Of a DNA stretch of 64,000 bases, positions 35,055 through 43,517 are shown in pieces; position 1 is the first letter of the stretch, and every line of letters starts with the position of its first letter. The stretch spans positions 124,001 through 188,000 of the forward strand of contig NZ_JASC01000013.1 of NCBI RefSeq assembly GCF_000622365.1, written 5' to 3'. The DNA is from Sulfitobacter noctilucae. Lineage in GTDB: Bacteria; Pseudomonadota; Alphaproteobacteria; Rhodobacterales; Rhodobacteraceae. Both the position numbers and the translations under genes were made by a program. The notes under the pieces were generated by a model. The model was not told where the DNA came from. It ran no database searches and worked only from the letters and a program-made list of their open reading frames with translations.

Positions 35055-36599
35055 TCACGCGAAAACACCCTGAACGAACCAACCCGGATCACCACCGCGC
35101 CCGTCGCCCAATATCCCTTGGCGGAACAGCCAAAAGCGACGTCCGTCCCGCACCTCGACCTTGTAATAATCCCGCAGCCGCGTGCCCGGCCTGTCGCGCC
35201 ACCATTCGGGCGCGATCCGCTCCGGTCCCTCGTGCCGCGTGGTCAGATATGACACACGGCGCCAGCGAAACCGCGCAGGCGGACCTTCCGGCACCGCATA
35301 AAGCACCGCGATTTCCTCGGGCGGCTCCAGCAGACGCAGGGGGCGTTCCCGCAATAGAACCGGCGCGTCCTGTCCATCCGCCACCAGGGCTGGCACCCGC
35401 TGCTCCATCCGTTCGGGTTTATGGCTTTGCACCCAGGCCGACCATGTCACCTTTTCCGGCCCCAGTTTTGCCGTCAGCCGGTCCAGCAGTGCCGCCACAT
35501 CGCGGCCCGCATCGCGCCGTCCGTCCAGCGGATCCTGATGCAGTGCGAGCGGCTCGACCCGCAGCGCCTCAAGCGTCAGCAGATCAAAACCGAAACCCGG
35601 ATCAATCCCTTCCAGCTTGCCGCCCATCAGCCGCACCAAATGCGCCACATCGCGACTGGCAGAGGCCAGTGCCACATCGCGCGAACGCCATTCGCCATCC
35701 ACCCGGTATATGGTCAACCGCAAGCGCCGCGCGCCAAGTTCGGCCTTTGCCATCTGGCGACACAAGTCTGCGGCCAATCCTTCCAGATGCGGCACCGGGT
35801 CAATCACCGGCTCGGCCAGCCGCACCCGCGCCATCCAGCGCTGCGCGTCTTCGGGCGCGTTCAGCGGATCGCCTGCCCGCCCCAGCGCACGGTCCAGCAA
35901 CACCAGCGGGTTAACCTCTGCGGCCAGCCGGTCGAACCGCCGCATCAGCGCAACCCGCGGCACTTCCATCAAACGTCCAACCGTCTTCAGCCCCAGCCGT
36001 TGCAACAAACGCACCGTATCTTCTTCGATCCGAAGCGCCGCCACGGGCAGCGGAGCCAGCGCAACTTCCACGTCCTCGGCTTCGCAGATCACACCACCAC
36101 CGCCGAACCGCGCCAGCATCTGCGCCGCACCGCGTGTGGGCGCGATCGCCAGCCGCGTCGACAACCCCTGCATCTTGAACCGCGTGCCGATGTCGCGCAG
36201 CATCTGTGCCTCGCCACCAAAAAGATGCGCCGCACCACTCACGTCCAGCGCGATACCGTCGAGCCCGTCCCGCACCGTCCAGGGGCACCAGCGCCGTGCC
36301 CAAAGCGCCAGACGGTCCAGCAGCGCGGTATCGCCGGCGGTATCCGCTTGCTCTACATGCAAATCAGGGTGGATCGCCTGCACGTCAACCACGCGCGCGC
36401 CCACCAGCACATCACGCTGTGCCGCCTCTGCGTTCATGGCATGGACCACCGGCCCATGGCTGCCTTCGCGCGCCAGCACCACTGGCACCTCATCGTCCGG
36501 CAAAGTGCGCTGCTGCGCCGTGATCCTGCGCCAGCGGTCCATCGCCAGATCGGGAAAGCAGACGGAGATGATCCTTGCCCCCTGCGGTTGCGGGTTCAT
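35055..36599 (-). CDS. imuB: ImuB, Y-family polymerase-like mutagenesis protein
   Basis: The 514-residue protein starts MNPQPQGARIISVCFPDLAMDRWRR and follows the Y-family polymerase plan (ALWARRWCPWTVRDGLDGIALDVSGAAHLFGGE, then HhH and little-finger regions) but lacks the acidic catalytic set, as is usual for ImuB. It is thought to bridge DnaE2 and the beta clamp. The conserved C-terminal end has DYYKVEVRDGRRFWLFRQG. Its start lies inside imuA, a 110-nt overlap, and translational coupling is likely. Upstream codons of the open frame are only the imuA sequence in another frame. Confidence 0.93.
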   Translation of the reverse strand: MNPQPQGARIISVCFPDLAMDRWRRITAQQRTLPDDEVPVVLAREGSHGPVVHAMNAEAAQRDVLVGARVVDVQAIHPDLHVEQADTAGDTALLDRLALWARRWCPWTVRDGLDGIALDVSGAAHLFGGEAQMLRDIGTRFKMQGLSTRLAIAPTRGAAQMLARFGGGGVICEAEDVEVALAPLPVAALRIEEDTVRLLQRLGLKTVGRLMEVPRVALMRRFDRLAAEVNPLVLLDRALGRAGDPLNAPEDAQRWMARVRLAEPVIDPVPHLEGLAADLCRQMAKAELGARRLRLTIYRVDGEWRSRDVALASASRDVAHLVRLMGGKLEGIDPGFGFDLLTLEALRVEPLALHQDPLDGRRDAGRDVAALLDRLTAKLGPEKVTWSAWVQSHKPERMEQRVPALVADGQDAPVLLRERPLRLLEPPEEIAVLYAVPEGPPARFRWRRVSYLTTRHEGPERIAPEWWRDRPGTRLRDYYKVEVRDGRRFWLFRQGILGDGRGGDPGWFVQGVFA

Positions 36600-37230
36600 G
36601 GCGGGCCTCCCATGTACCGGGCGCACGCCCCCGCGCGCGAAACAGCTCTGCCTCCCACACGGGCGCACCGGGGGCGGCGGCGTTCCAAGGGTGCACATCC
36701 GAGGGCAGCGAAGAGACGCGCCAACGTTCCCGCGCCGCACTCAGCGCCCCATGATCGCCTGACCGGATCAGCCAGACCGGCACGCCCGCCTGCTCGGACC
36801 GCAGCGCCAGCCGCTTGGTCGCAGTAAAGCTCAGCACTTCGGGGGCGCCATGTATTTCGCCCACCACCGCAGAAAGCCCGCCACAGGCTGCTCCTTCCTC
36901 CATGGCCCACAACACATCGCGCGGATGGCTGACCTCTACCTGCAACACATGCCCTTTGAATCCGAACTGCCGCACTGCAGGCCCGTAAAGCCGCCCGTTT
37001 TCGCGCCGCGACATCCGGTCGGACACCCAAAGCACGGGTGCCGCGCTGTCGGGCAGGCACGACAGCACAAAGCCAGTGCCCCCCGCATCGAAGGGCGCAC
37101 CTGCCAGCACATCGCGCAGCACCGCATCGCCCGCATCGGGTGCGGGCACATCCTGCACCAGAGGTTTGGCGGACAAAGAGACCACCTTGCCAAGCGCGGG
37201 ACCGGTGCCAAGAGGAGAATCGGGTGACAT
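36490..37230 (-). CDS. imuA: ImuA, RecA-like SOS mutagenesis protein
   Basis: The 246-residue protein starts MSPDSPLGTGPALGKVVSLSAKPL. The middle (GFVLSCLPDSAAPVLWVSDRMSRRENGRLYGPAVRQFGF) and EARHEPATAGGKDHLRLLSRSGDGPLAQDH near the end are typical of alphaproteobacterial ImuA (SulA/RecA-like). In studied species it is needed, with ImuB and DnaE2, for damage-induced mutagenesis. GGAG 6 nt upstream sets the ATG at 37230. It leads the cassette, directly behind a LexA box. Confidence 0.9.
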   Translation of the reverse strand: MSPDSPLGTGPALGKVVSLSAKPLVQDVPAPDAGDAVLRDVLAGAPFDAGGTGFVLSCLPDSAAPVLWVSDRMSRRENGRLYGPAVRQFGFKGHVLQVEVSHPRDVLWAMEEGAACGGLSAVVGEIHGAPEVLSFTATKRLALRSEQAGVPVWLIRSGDHGALSAARERWRVSSLPSDVHPWNAAAPGAPVWEAELFRARGRAPGTWEARHEPATAGGKDHLRLLSRSGDGPLAQDHGAAAHFAGR

Positions 37231-37243
37231 GCATCTCTCCATT

Positions 37244-37258
37244 GTTCATGTTTTGTTC
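37244..37258 (-). promoter_or_regulatory. LexA (SOS) box upstream of imuA
   Basis: GTTC (37244-37247), seven bases ATGTTTT, GTTC (37255-37258): an exact match to the alphaproteobacterial LexA consensus GTTC-N7-GTTC. It is 14 nt upstream of the imuA start, where bound LexA would block transcription. Confidence 0.88.
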
Positions 37259-37341
37259 TTTTTGTGAAGATAGCGCGGCACAGTCCGCACTTCCAGATAT
37301 TTATTCAGGTTTCACGAAGGATCGAAAGGCAGCAGACAGAC

Positions 37342-37866
37342 CTATCGCGCGGTTTGACGGCCCATACGTTTGTCCAGCAAGTCACGGTTGTGATCGATCA
37401 ATTTGTCCAACACGCTGTCCAGCATCCGCACCTCTTCGGCTGTCAGCGTCGCCAGCACCCGCTCATTGCTCTTGAGCACTTTTTCGAATACCGGCTCATA
37501 AAGCGCCTCACCTTTTTCGGTTAGTTCCAACACATGAGCGCGGCCATCCTCGGTGTCCGGCCTGTCCTGAACCAATCCTTTGGTCAGCAGGGTTTTCACC
37601 ACCCGGCTCGTTTGGCTTTTGTCCATCACCAGCAGGTCCGCGATATCGCCCGCCCGTGTTGGTGCCCGTGCCTTGACCAGAGCCAGCAAACGCCATTCAT
37701 TCAGGCTCAAATCGAACAAACGTTCCGACCAATGTTGACCTGCACGCTCTCCGATCGCGACCAGTAATTTGAAACGAAAGGTGATGACGTCTTCGATGCT
37801 TTTTGCAAAGGGATGTTTACGGGGGCCTTCGGAATCTTCCGCCGACTTATCCAAAGCGCCACTCAT
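37342..37866 (-). CDS. MarR family transcriptional regulator
   Basis: The protein of about 174 residues has the MarR winged helix (LSLNEWRLLALVKARAPTRAGDIADLLVMDKSQTSRVVKTLLTKGLVQDRPDTEDGRAHVLELTEKG). Dimerisation helices lie on both sides. The effector and target are unknown. The start is ambiguous: ATG at 37866 (MSGALDK) has GGGGAA 4 nt upstream, while ATGs at 37908 and 37917 would add 14-17 residues. It is divergent from the DEAD-box helicase gene across about 210 nt. Confidence 0.88.
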   Translation of the reverse strand: MSGALDKSAEDSEGPRKHPFAKSIEDVITFRFKLLVAIGERAGQHWSERLFDLSLNEWRLLALVKARAPTRAGDIADLLVMDKSQTSRVVKTLLTKGLVQDRPDTEDGRAHVLELTEKGEALYEPVFEKVLKSNERVLATLTAEEVRMLDSVLDKLIDHNRDLLDKRMGRQTAR

Positions 37867-38076
37867 ACCATTCCCCAAAACAACCCCGCGTGAATGGAAG
37901 AGATCCATCATATACATCTATTGCTTACCACAGCGGCATATTTCAGGCAAACGAAGCCCGGAGAAAAAAGATGTACATTCCGCCGCGAACCCCTTACCGA
38001 CGGCGCAAATGCATGCCGGGCCTTCCCCGGCCCCTTGCCCATATCCGGCGAGACCTCCCAGAACAGGACACACCCC

Positions 38077-40191
38077 GTGATCAAAACAATCGCAGATGCG
38101 CTTGAAGCCCAAGGCTATGAAACACTGACCGCCGTACAGCAGGCCGTAACCGAAACGGCGCTGGATGACGCAGATTTGCTGGTATCAGCACAGACCGGAT
38201 CGGGTAAAACCGTTGCTTTCGGTCTTGCCATCGCGCCCACATTGCTGGGCGACGATACCCATTTCGGCCCCGCCGGATCACCGCTGGCACTGGTCATTGC
38301 TCCTACCCGCGAACTAGCCATGCAGGTCAGCCGCGAGCTCACGTGGCTATACGGCAAGGCAGGGGCCATCGTTACCACATGCGTGGGCGGCATGGACCAG
38401 CGCACCGAACGCCGCGCCCTGGACCGGGGCGCGCATGTTGTTGTCGCCACGCCGGGCCGCCTGTGTGACCACATCAAACGCAACAATATCGACCTGAGCG
38501 AGCTACAAGCTGTGGTGCTGGACGAAGCGGATGAGATGCTGGATCTGGGCTTTCGCGACGAGTTGGAATTCATCCTGTCCGAAGCCCCCGAAGACCGTCG
38601 CACGCTGCTGTTTTCCGCCACCGTTCCTGCGGCCATCGCCAAACTGGCGAAGTCTTATCAACGTGACGCCCAGCGGATCGAGACCATTGGCGAAGCGAAA
38701 CAGCACGCCGACATCGAATACCGTGCGCTCAACGTGCACCCGCGCGATACCGAAAACGCGATCATCAACGTACTGCGGTTCTACGAGGCGAAGAACGCCA
38801 TCGTGTTCTGCAACACCCGCGCCGCTGTCGCCCGTCTGACCACGAAATTCACCAATCGGGGATTCTCGGTCGTGGCCCTGTCGGGCGAGCTGAGCCAGCA
38901 GGAGCGCACCAACGCCCTGCAAGCCCTGCGCGATGGCCGGGCGCGGGTCTGCATCGCGACGGACGTGGCCGCACGCGGCATTGACTTGCCCAACCTCGAA
39001 CTGGTGATCCATGCTGATCTGCCGTCGAACTCCGACACATTGCTGCACCGCTCGGGCCGCACCGGCCGCGCCGGGCGAAAGGGTGTTTCGGCCCTGATTG
39101 TCCCGCCGAAGTTCCGCACGAAAGCGAACCGCCTTTTGGGCGGTGCCAAGCTTAAGGTCGAATGGGCCAGTGCGCCGTCGGCCGAAGAGGTCAATGCCGC
39201 TGACGAAGAACGCCTGCTGTCCGATCCCGCGTGGAGCAATCCGGCACCGGATGATGCAGCCAGCTTTGTTACATCGCTGACCGAGAAATTTACGTCAGAA
39301 CAGCTGGCCACGGCTTTCGTGAACCTCTACCGCGCCCGTGCGTCGGCCCCCGAAGATCTGACCGATCCGGGCAACAAAGATGCCGCGCCACGTTCTTCCT
39401 TCGGGCCATCCGTATGGTTTTCAGTCTCCATTGGCCGCACGCAAGGAGCAGAGCCGCGTAGCCTGCTGCCCATGCTGTGCCGGTTGGGCGACATCACCAA
39501 GGATGACATCGGCGCGATCCGCATCCAGCAAGACCACAGCTTTGTCGAAATTCTCGAAACTTCGGCGCAGAAATTCACCAACGCTCTTGGCCCGGACATG
39601 AAGGTCGAGGATGGAGCGGTCGTCACCAAACTTGACAAGGCACCGGACCTGCCGCGCAACAACCCCAACCGCGGCCCCCGCCCCGACCGTGGCCCCAAAC
39701 CACAGCGCGGCCCGAAACCGGACCGCGCCCCGCGTAAGCAGGCCTATGATCCTGATGCGGCACCCGCCCCACGCAAACCGCGCCCGGCAGCAGAGCCAAG
39801 CGGCGAAGTGCGCGCCGAGAAACCGAAGTTCGACAAGCCGGCGTATAAAAAATCCGAAAAGCCCAAGGGCGAGCGCCCGCCAAAGTCGCACAAGACCGAA
39901 CGCTCTCCGATGAAGCCCGGTGCCACACCCAAGCCAAAGTCGAATAGTGAGCCATCCGGCAAACCAAAGGCCAAAGCTGTTTGGAAAAAGGACGGTCCGA
40001 AAACGGACGCGCCCCGCGCCAAGCCCAAGGGCAAACCTTTCAAGGCGCGTGAGGAAACCGGCGGCGGGGCCAAGACTTACAAACGCGCTTCCGACCCATC
40101 CAAGCGCTTCACGCCACCGAACAAGATCGGCAAGCAAGGCGGCAAGCCGAAAAACAAGGGTGGGGCAACAACGCCACGCCGCGACAAGTAA
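38077..40191 (+). CDS. DEAD-box RNA helicase with DbpA-like RNA-binding domain and basic tail
   Basis: The 704-residue protein has all helicase motifs: SAQTGSGKT (about 38-45), APTRELAMQ, VLDEADEMLD, FSATVP, and HRSGRTGRAGRKG. An RRM-like DbpA/CsdA domain follows (about 440-515: VWFSVSIGRTQGAEPRSLLPMLCRLGDITKDDIGAIRIQQDHSFVEI) and then about 190 residues of lysine-, proline- and arginine-rich tail. It probably remodels rRNA or structured mRNA, as DeaD/CsdA do. The start is GTG at 38077 with AGGA upstream; the open frame extends further up but without homology. Confidence 0.93.
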   Translation: MIKTIADALEAQGYETLTAVQQAVTETALDDADLLVSAQTGSGKTVAFGLAIAPTLLGDDTHFGPAGSPLALVIAPTRELAMQVSRELTWLYGKAGAIVTTCVGGMDQRTERRALDRGAHVVVATPGRLCDHIKRNNIDLSELQAVVLDEADEMLDLGFRDELEFILSEAPEDRRTLLFSATVPAAIAKLAKSYQRDAQRIETIGEAKQHADIEYRALNVHPRDTENAIINVLRFYEAKNAIVFCNTRAAVARLTTKFTNRGFSVVALSGELSQQERTNALQALRDGRARVCIATDVAARGIDLPNLELVIHADLPSNSDTLLHRSGRTGRAGRKGVSALIVPPKFRTKANRLLGGAKLKVEWASAPSAEEVNAADEERLLSDPAWSNPAPDDAASFVTSLTEKFTSEQLATAFVNLYRARASAPEDLTDPGNKDAAPRSSFGPSVWFSVSIGRTQGAEPRSLLPMLCRLGDITKDDIGAIRIQQDHSFVEILETSAQKFTNALGPDMKVEDGAVVTKLDKAPDLPRNNPNRGPRPDRGPKPQRGPKPDRAPRKQAYDPDAAPAPRKPRPAAEPSGEVRAEKPKFDKPAYKKSEKPKGERPPKSHKTERSPMKPGATPKPKSNSEPSGKPKAKAVWKKDGPKTDAPRAKPKGKPFKAREETGGGAKTYKRASDPSKRFTPPNKIGKQGGKPKNKGGATTPRRDK

Positions 40192-40201
40192 GGGACGGAA
40201 A

Positions 40202-40236
40202 CGGAAACTTATAAAGTTTCCGGCCGTTTTCTTTTA
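40202..40236 (+). terminator. Rho-independent terminator of the helicase gene
   Basis: CGGAAACTT (40202-40210) and AAGTTTCCG (40214-40222) form a perfect 9-bp stem, followed by GTTTTCTTTT. It starts 11 nt past the stop. Confidence 0.85.
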
Positions 40237-40282
40237 ATGAAAACGACGTTGCACTGGGGTGCTCGCCCCGGGGCTCCGCCCG

Positions 40283-40342
40283 CAAAGGGTACAAAGGCTC
40301 CGCTGGAGCCTTTGCCTGAGCCAAGCTCAGGACTACCCTTTG
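40283..40342. repeat. Three-way-junction palindrome at the 3' end of tauC
   Basis: An outer stem CAAAGGGTA (40283-40291) / TACCCTTTG (40334-40342) encloses two perfect hairpins: AAAGGCTCC-GCT-GGAGCCTTT (40293-40313) and CTGAGC-CAA-GCTCAG (40316-40330). The right outer arm includes the last tauC codons and stop. A further GC-rich hairpin (GGGG/CCCC, 40256-40269) lies beside it. Confidence 0.75.
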
Positions 40343-41601
40343 CCCTTCCACGGCACCAGAAACTTCTCCGCCGCCCGCATCAGCATATCGATGCCGAAAC
40401 CGATCACGCCGATCAGAATGATGCCCATGATCACGATGTCGGTGTTCTGGAACTTGGACGCGGTCATAATCATCATGCCTGCCCCCTGCTCTGCTGCGAC
40501 CAATTCGGCGGCCACAACAGTGCCCCAACAAACGCCCATCGCGACCCGTGCCCCTGTGAAAATCTCGGGCAGGGAATTGGGGATGATCACATAGCGCATG
40601 ATCTGCCATTTGCTGGCCCCCAGTGAATAGGCTGCATGCACTTTGGAAATCTTGACCCCCGACACACCCGACCGCGCCGCAATCGCCATAATCCACAGTG
40701 CTGCAAGGAACAACAGGATGATCTTGCCCGCCTCTCCGATGCCCGCCCAAATGATGACAAGCGGGATCAAAGCCAGCGGCGGCACAGGCCGCATGAATTC
40801 GACGATGGGGTCGAACCAGCCGCGAAACCAATTGCTGAGGCCCATGGCATAGCCCAGCGGAATACCCACGAGGGCGCCTAGCAAAAAGCCGACAACAACC
40901 CGGAACAGGGAATAACCCAGATGCTCCCATAGGGTGAAATTGCGGAACCCTTCCGAGGCGATCTGCAAGGTGCGTGTCCAGACCTCTTCGGGTGCGGGTA
41001 GATAAAGCGGCTCCATCTGCCAGCCTTTTGACGGCGCGAAATTCGGAGTGCCCTTGTCGGACAACGTGACCGAGCCGTTGGCAGTTTTCACCGTTTCGCC
41101 GGGCGCAATTTTCTTGCCGTTGATGGCAATCACACGGGCACCGTCGGCCTTCGAGATCTCATCGTTGCGCGAGACATTGACCAAGCCTGTGCGCCACTGC
41201 GCGATCGCTACTGAATCGTTTTTGGCAAAGCCGTCACCGGGGTCTACCCCTGGCGCATCTGCGGGTGTCTCGCGTGGAAACACTAGCACAGTCACCGTTG
41301 CATCATCGGGTGCCTGCCCTTCCGCCTGCGCGGTATAGGTAAATTCGGTCGTGCCCAGAAATGGCCCCGGCGCATGCAGGAATTCCGGCAGCAGTTTCGA
41401 GCCGGTAAATACCCCCCACATCAGAAAGATCGTCAGGATCGAGATGATGCCCGCCGCGCGGTTGGGCCGCACGGCGCTTTCATCGCCAAAGGTTACGGTC
41501 TTGAGAGACGTATAATCCTTAGCCGCCACGCCACTGACCACCTTTGTCACAAGGAAAAACGCAACCACAAAGATCGCGACATACATCAACAGAGGGATCA
41601 T
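40333..41601 (-). CDS. tauC: Taurine ABC transporter permease with large extracytoplasmic insert
   Basis: The 422-residue protein ends with a normal TauC/SsuC permease core (about 205-420: YLPAPEEVWTRTL, FMRPVPPLALIPLVIIWAGIGEAGKI, and the coupling loop YSLGASKWQIMRYVIIPNSLPEIFTGARVAMG). Ahead of it are an extra membrane helix (about 4-24), a second helix matching the first of E. coli TauC (about 49-68) and a soluble insert of about 130 residues (70-200), probably periplasmic. Typical TauC proteins have about 275 residues. It moves taurine across the inner membrane with TauA and TauB. Its start overlaps the tauB stop by 4 nt. Confidence 0.92.
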   Translation of the reverse strand: MIPLLMYVAIFVVAFFLVTKVVSGVAAKDYTSLKTVTFGDESAVRPNRAAGIISILTIFLMWGVFTGSKLLPEFLHAPGPFLGTTEFTYTAQAEGQAPDDATVTVLVFPRETPADAPGVDPGDGFAKNDSVAIAQWRTGLVNVSRNDEISKADGARVIAINGKKIAPGETVKTANGSVTLSDKGTPNFAPSKGWQMEPLYLPAPEEVWTRTLQIASEGFRNFTLWEHLGYSLFRVVVGFLLGALVGIPLGYAMGLSNWFRGWFDPIVEFMRPVPPLALIPLVIIWAGIGEAGKIILLFLAALWIMAIAARSGVSGVKISKVHAAYSLGASKWQIMRYVIIPNSLPEIFTGARVAMGVCWGTVVAAELVAAEQGAGMMIMTASKFQNTDIVIMGIILIGVIGFGIDMLMRAAEKFLVPWKGKG

Positions 41602-42404
41602 GCCGCGTCCTCCTTGGTGCCCATAATCTCTTCTTCCATGTCCCAGATCATGTTCAGGATCTCTTCACGACGAGGGCCGAATTCGGGGTGTTTCTTCACC
41701 TCGCGCAGATCGGCATTCACGCCAAGCTCTGCAAAGGGCAGCCTGTATTCTTTGTGAATCCGCCCCGGGCGCGGGGCCATGACGATCAGGCGTTCGCCCA
41801 GCAGCAGTGCTTCCTCGACCGAGTGGGTGATCAGGATGATCGTCTTGCCGGTCTCCTTCCACAACTTCAGCACCAGCGATTGCATCTTTTCGCGGGTCAG
41901 CGCATCCAGCGCGCCAAGCGGTTCGTCCATCAAGATTACATCCGGATCATTGGCCAGGCAGCGGGCCAATGCCACGCGCTGCTGCATCCCGCCGGAGAGT
42001 TCGTAAACGGCTTTCTCTTTGAAGTCCTGCAAACCCACCACATCCAGCAGATGGTTCACGATCTCTTTCTTGTTGTTCTTCGGCATGCCCTTCATCGAGG
42101 GGCCAAAGCCGACATTCTCGCGCACGGACATCCATTCAAACAGCGCGCCTTGCTGAAACACCATGCCGCGTTCGGCATCCGGTCCGGTGATCTGGTGGCC
42201 ATTCAACGTCATCACCCCGGATGTGGGTGCCAAAAAGCCTGCCACGATATTCAGCAATGTCGTTTTACCACAGCCCGAAGGGCCCAGCACGCTGAGCAGT
42301 TCGCCCGCTTTCAGATCAATGGAAACATCCTGCAACGCCTGTACCGCGCCACCGTCCGGCAGATCAAAGCGCATGGAAAGTTTGTCAATGGAAAGTCCGC
42401 TCAT
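41598..42404 (-). CDS. tauB: Taurine ABC transporter ATP-binding protein
   Basis: The 268-residue protein has Walker A GPSGCGKTT, Q-loop VFQQGALFEW, signature LSGGMQQRVALARCL, Walker B VILMDEPLGALDALTREKM and the switch histidine ILITHSVEEALLL. It belongs to the nitrate/sulfonate/taurine ATPase group and carries a C-terminal extension of about 40 residues. It powers TauC. The ATG at 42404 is chosen; a GTG two codons upstream is possible. Order tauA-tauB-tauC, with 111 nt between tauA and tauB. Confidence 0.95.
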   Translation of the reverse strand: MSGLSIDKLSMRFDLPDGGAVQALQDVSIDLKAGELLSVLGPSGCGKTTLLNIVAGFLAPTSGVMTLNGHQITGPDAERGMVFQQGALFEWMSVRENVGFGPSMKGMPKNNKKEIVNHLLDVVGLQDFKEKAVYELSGGMQQRVALARCLANDPDVILMDEPLGALDALTREKMQSLVLKLWKETGKTIILITHSVEEALLLGERLIVMAPRPGRIHKEYRLPFAELGVNADLREVKKHPEFGPRREEILNMIWDMEEEIMGTKEDAA

Positions 42405-42515
42405 ATTCACACCGTCCCACCCCTGTCAGGGTCAAAAGGGCAGGGTTTTCCCCGCCTCTATGTCATTAAAGGTAAAGAGAGCGCGGCCCTGTTCTCAAGG
42501 GCCGCGCCGCAGCAT

Positions 42516-43517
42516 TTACATGCCTTTGGCTGCTTCCAGCGGGCCCGTGTTCACGGTGCCGGAATAGTCATCAAGCGCGCTGTCGATAGAACCCGCTTCG
42601 ACGAACACATCAGCCACGCCCTTCATGAAGGGTGCCGCGTTACCGCCGAACCATGAGGCCGAAAGCTGTTCGTCAATTGTAGGAAACACAAAGCCCGCGA
42701 TAGAGGCGCGTGCAGCTTCAACATCCATGCCTGACTGCTCTGCGATCACGGCCAGCATTTCATCGCTTTGGTTCGCGGCCCATTCAGCGTTCGCATCTGC
42801 TGTGACTTTCACAAACTTGGCGACCGTATCACCGTTCTCGGCGATGTAGGACGCAGGTGCGGATGTGACATCAAACACCAGAATGCCTAGCTCCTGCTTT
42901 TCAGCGCCGGTCAGCAGGATGTTGCCGTATTCCTTCATCCGGCTCAGGCCACCGCCCCAGCCGCAGGCGAAATCAACAGCACCTTGAGACAGCGCCGCGG
43001 CACCTTCTGGTGGGGCCATGTCGACGATCTGCAAAGACGCAAGATCGACACCAAAATGATCCATCTGTCGCAGGAAGCCGTAGTGCGCAGCGGTACCCAG
43101 CGGCACGGCGACCTTTTTGCCCGCAAGTTCGCCAGCAGAATCCTTGTCGATCTCAAGCTCGGAACGAACAACGCAGTTATCATTGTCAGAATAGGACACG
43201 GCCACATCGACGATCTGCAAGTCCTGACCACCTGATGTTGCCACAACGAAAGGCGGCACACCCTGTGACACGGAGAGTTGCACATCGCCCGATGCCATCG
43301 CGGCGGACATCGCTGTGCCGGTCTCGAAGGACACCCAGTTCACTTTCATGCCCAGCGCTTCGTCATAGGATCCATCGGCCTTGGCGGCGAGGAACGGCAT
43401 GGGCCATTCGAGGAAATAGCCGACGGTGATTTCACCATGGCCGTCTGCAAAAGCGGCCTGACCGGTCATTGCCATCACGGCACCGGCGACAAAACCTGTT
43501 GCTGTTTTTTTGATCAT
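42516..43517 (-). CDS. tauA: Taurine ABC transporter periplasmic binding protein
   Basis: The 333-residue protein starts MIKKTATGFVAGAVMAMTGQ with a Sec signal peptide (cleavage near AFA/DG, residue 22-23). The mature part has the sulfonate-binding fold: ITVGYFLEWPMPF, GMKVNWVSFETGTAMSAAMASGDVQLS, AVPLGTAAHYGFL, IVDMAPPEGAAALSQGAVDFACGWGGGLS. It captures taurine in the periplasm. GGGAGAATC before the ATG at 43517 sets the start. It is divergent from tpa, and both are likely under TauR. Confidence 0.95.
   Translation of the reverse strand: MIKKTATGFVAGAVMAMTGQAAFADGHGEITVGYFLEWPMPFLAAKADGSYDEALGMKVNWVSFETGTAMSAAMASGDVQLSVSQGVPPFVVATSGGQDLQIVDVAVSYSDNDNCVVRSELEIDKDSAGELAGKKVAVPLGTAAHYGFLRQMDHFGVDLASLQIVDMAPPEGAAALSQGAVDFACGWGGGLSRMKEYGNILLTGAEKQELGILVFDVTSAPASYIAENGDTVAKFVKVTADANAEWAANQSDEMLAVIAEQSGMDVEAARASIAGFVFPTIDEQLSASWFGGNAAPFMKGVADVFVEAGSIDSALDDYSGTVNTGPLEAAKGM

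Noticed and set aside
36490..36599. Frameshift between imuA and imuB
   Set aside because: Both products have proper family termini, and the overlap is a real dual-frame stretch rather than one broken gene.
35421..36827. Open frame of 468 codons opposite imuB
   Set aside because: Histidine-, glutamine- and arginine-rich translation with no domain; it is the shadow of imuB and imuA.
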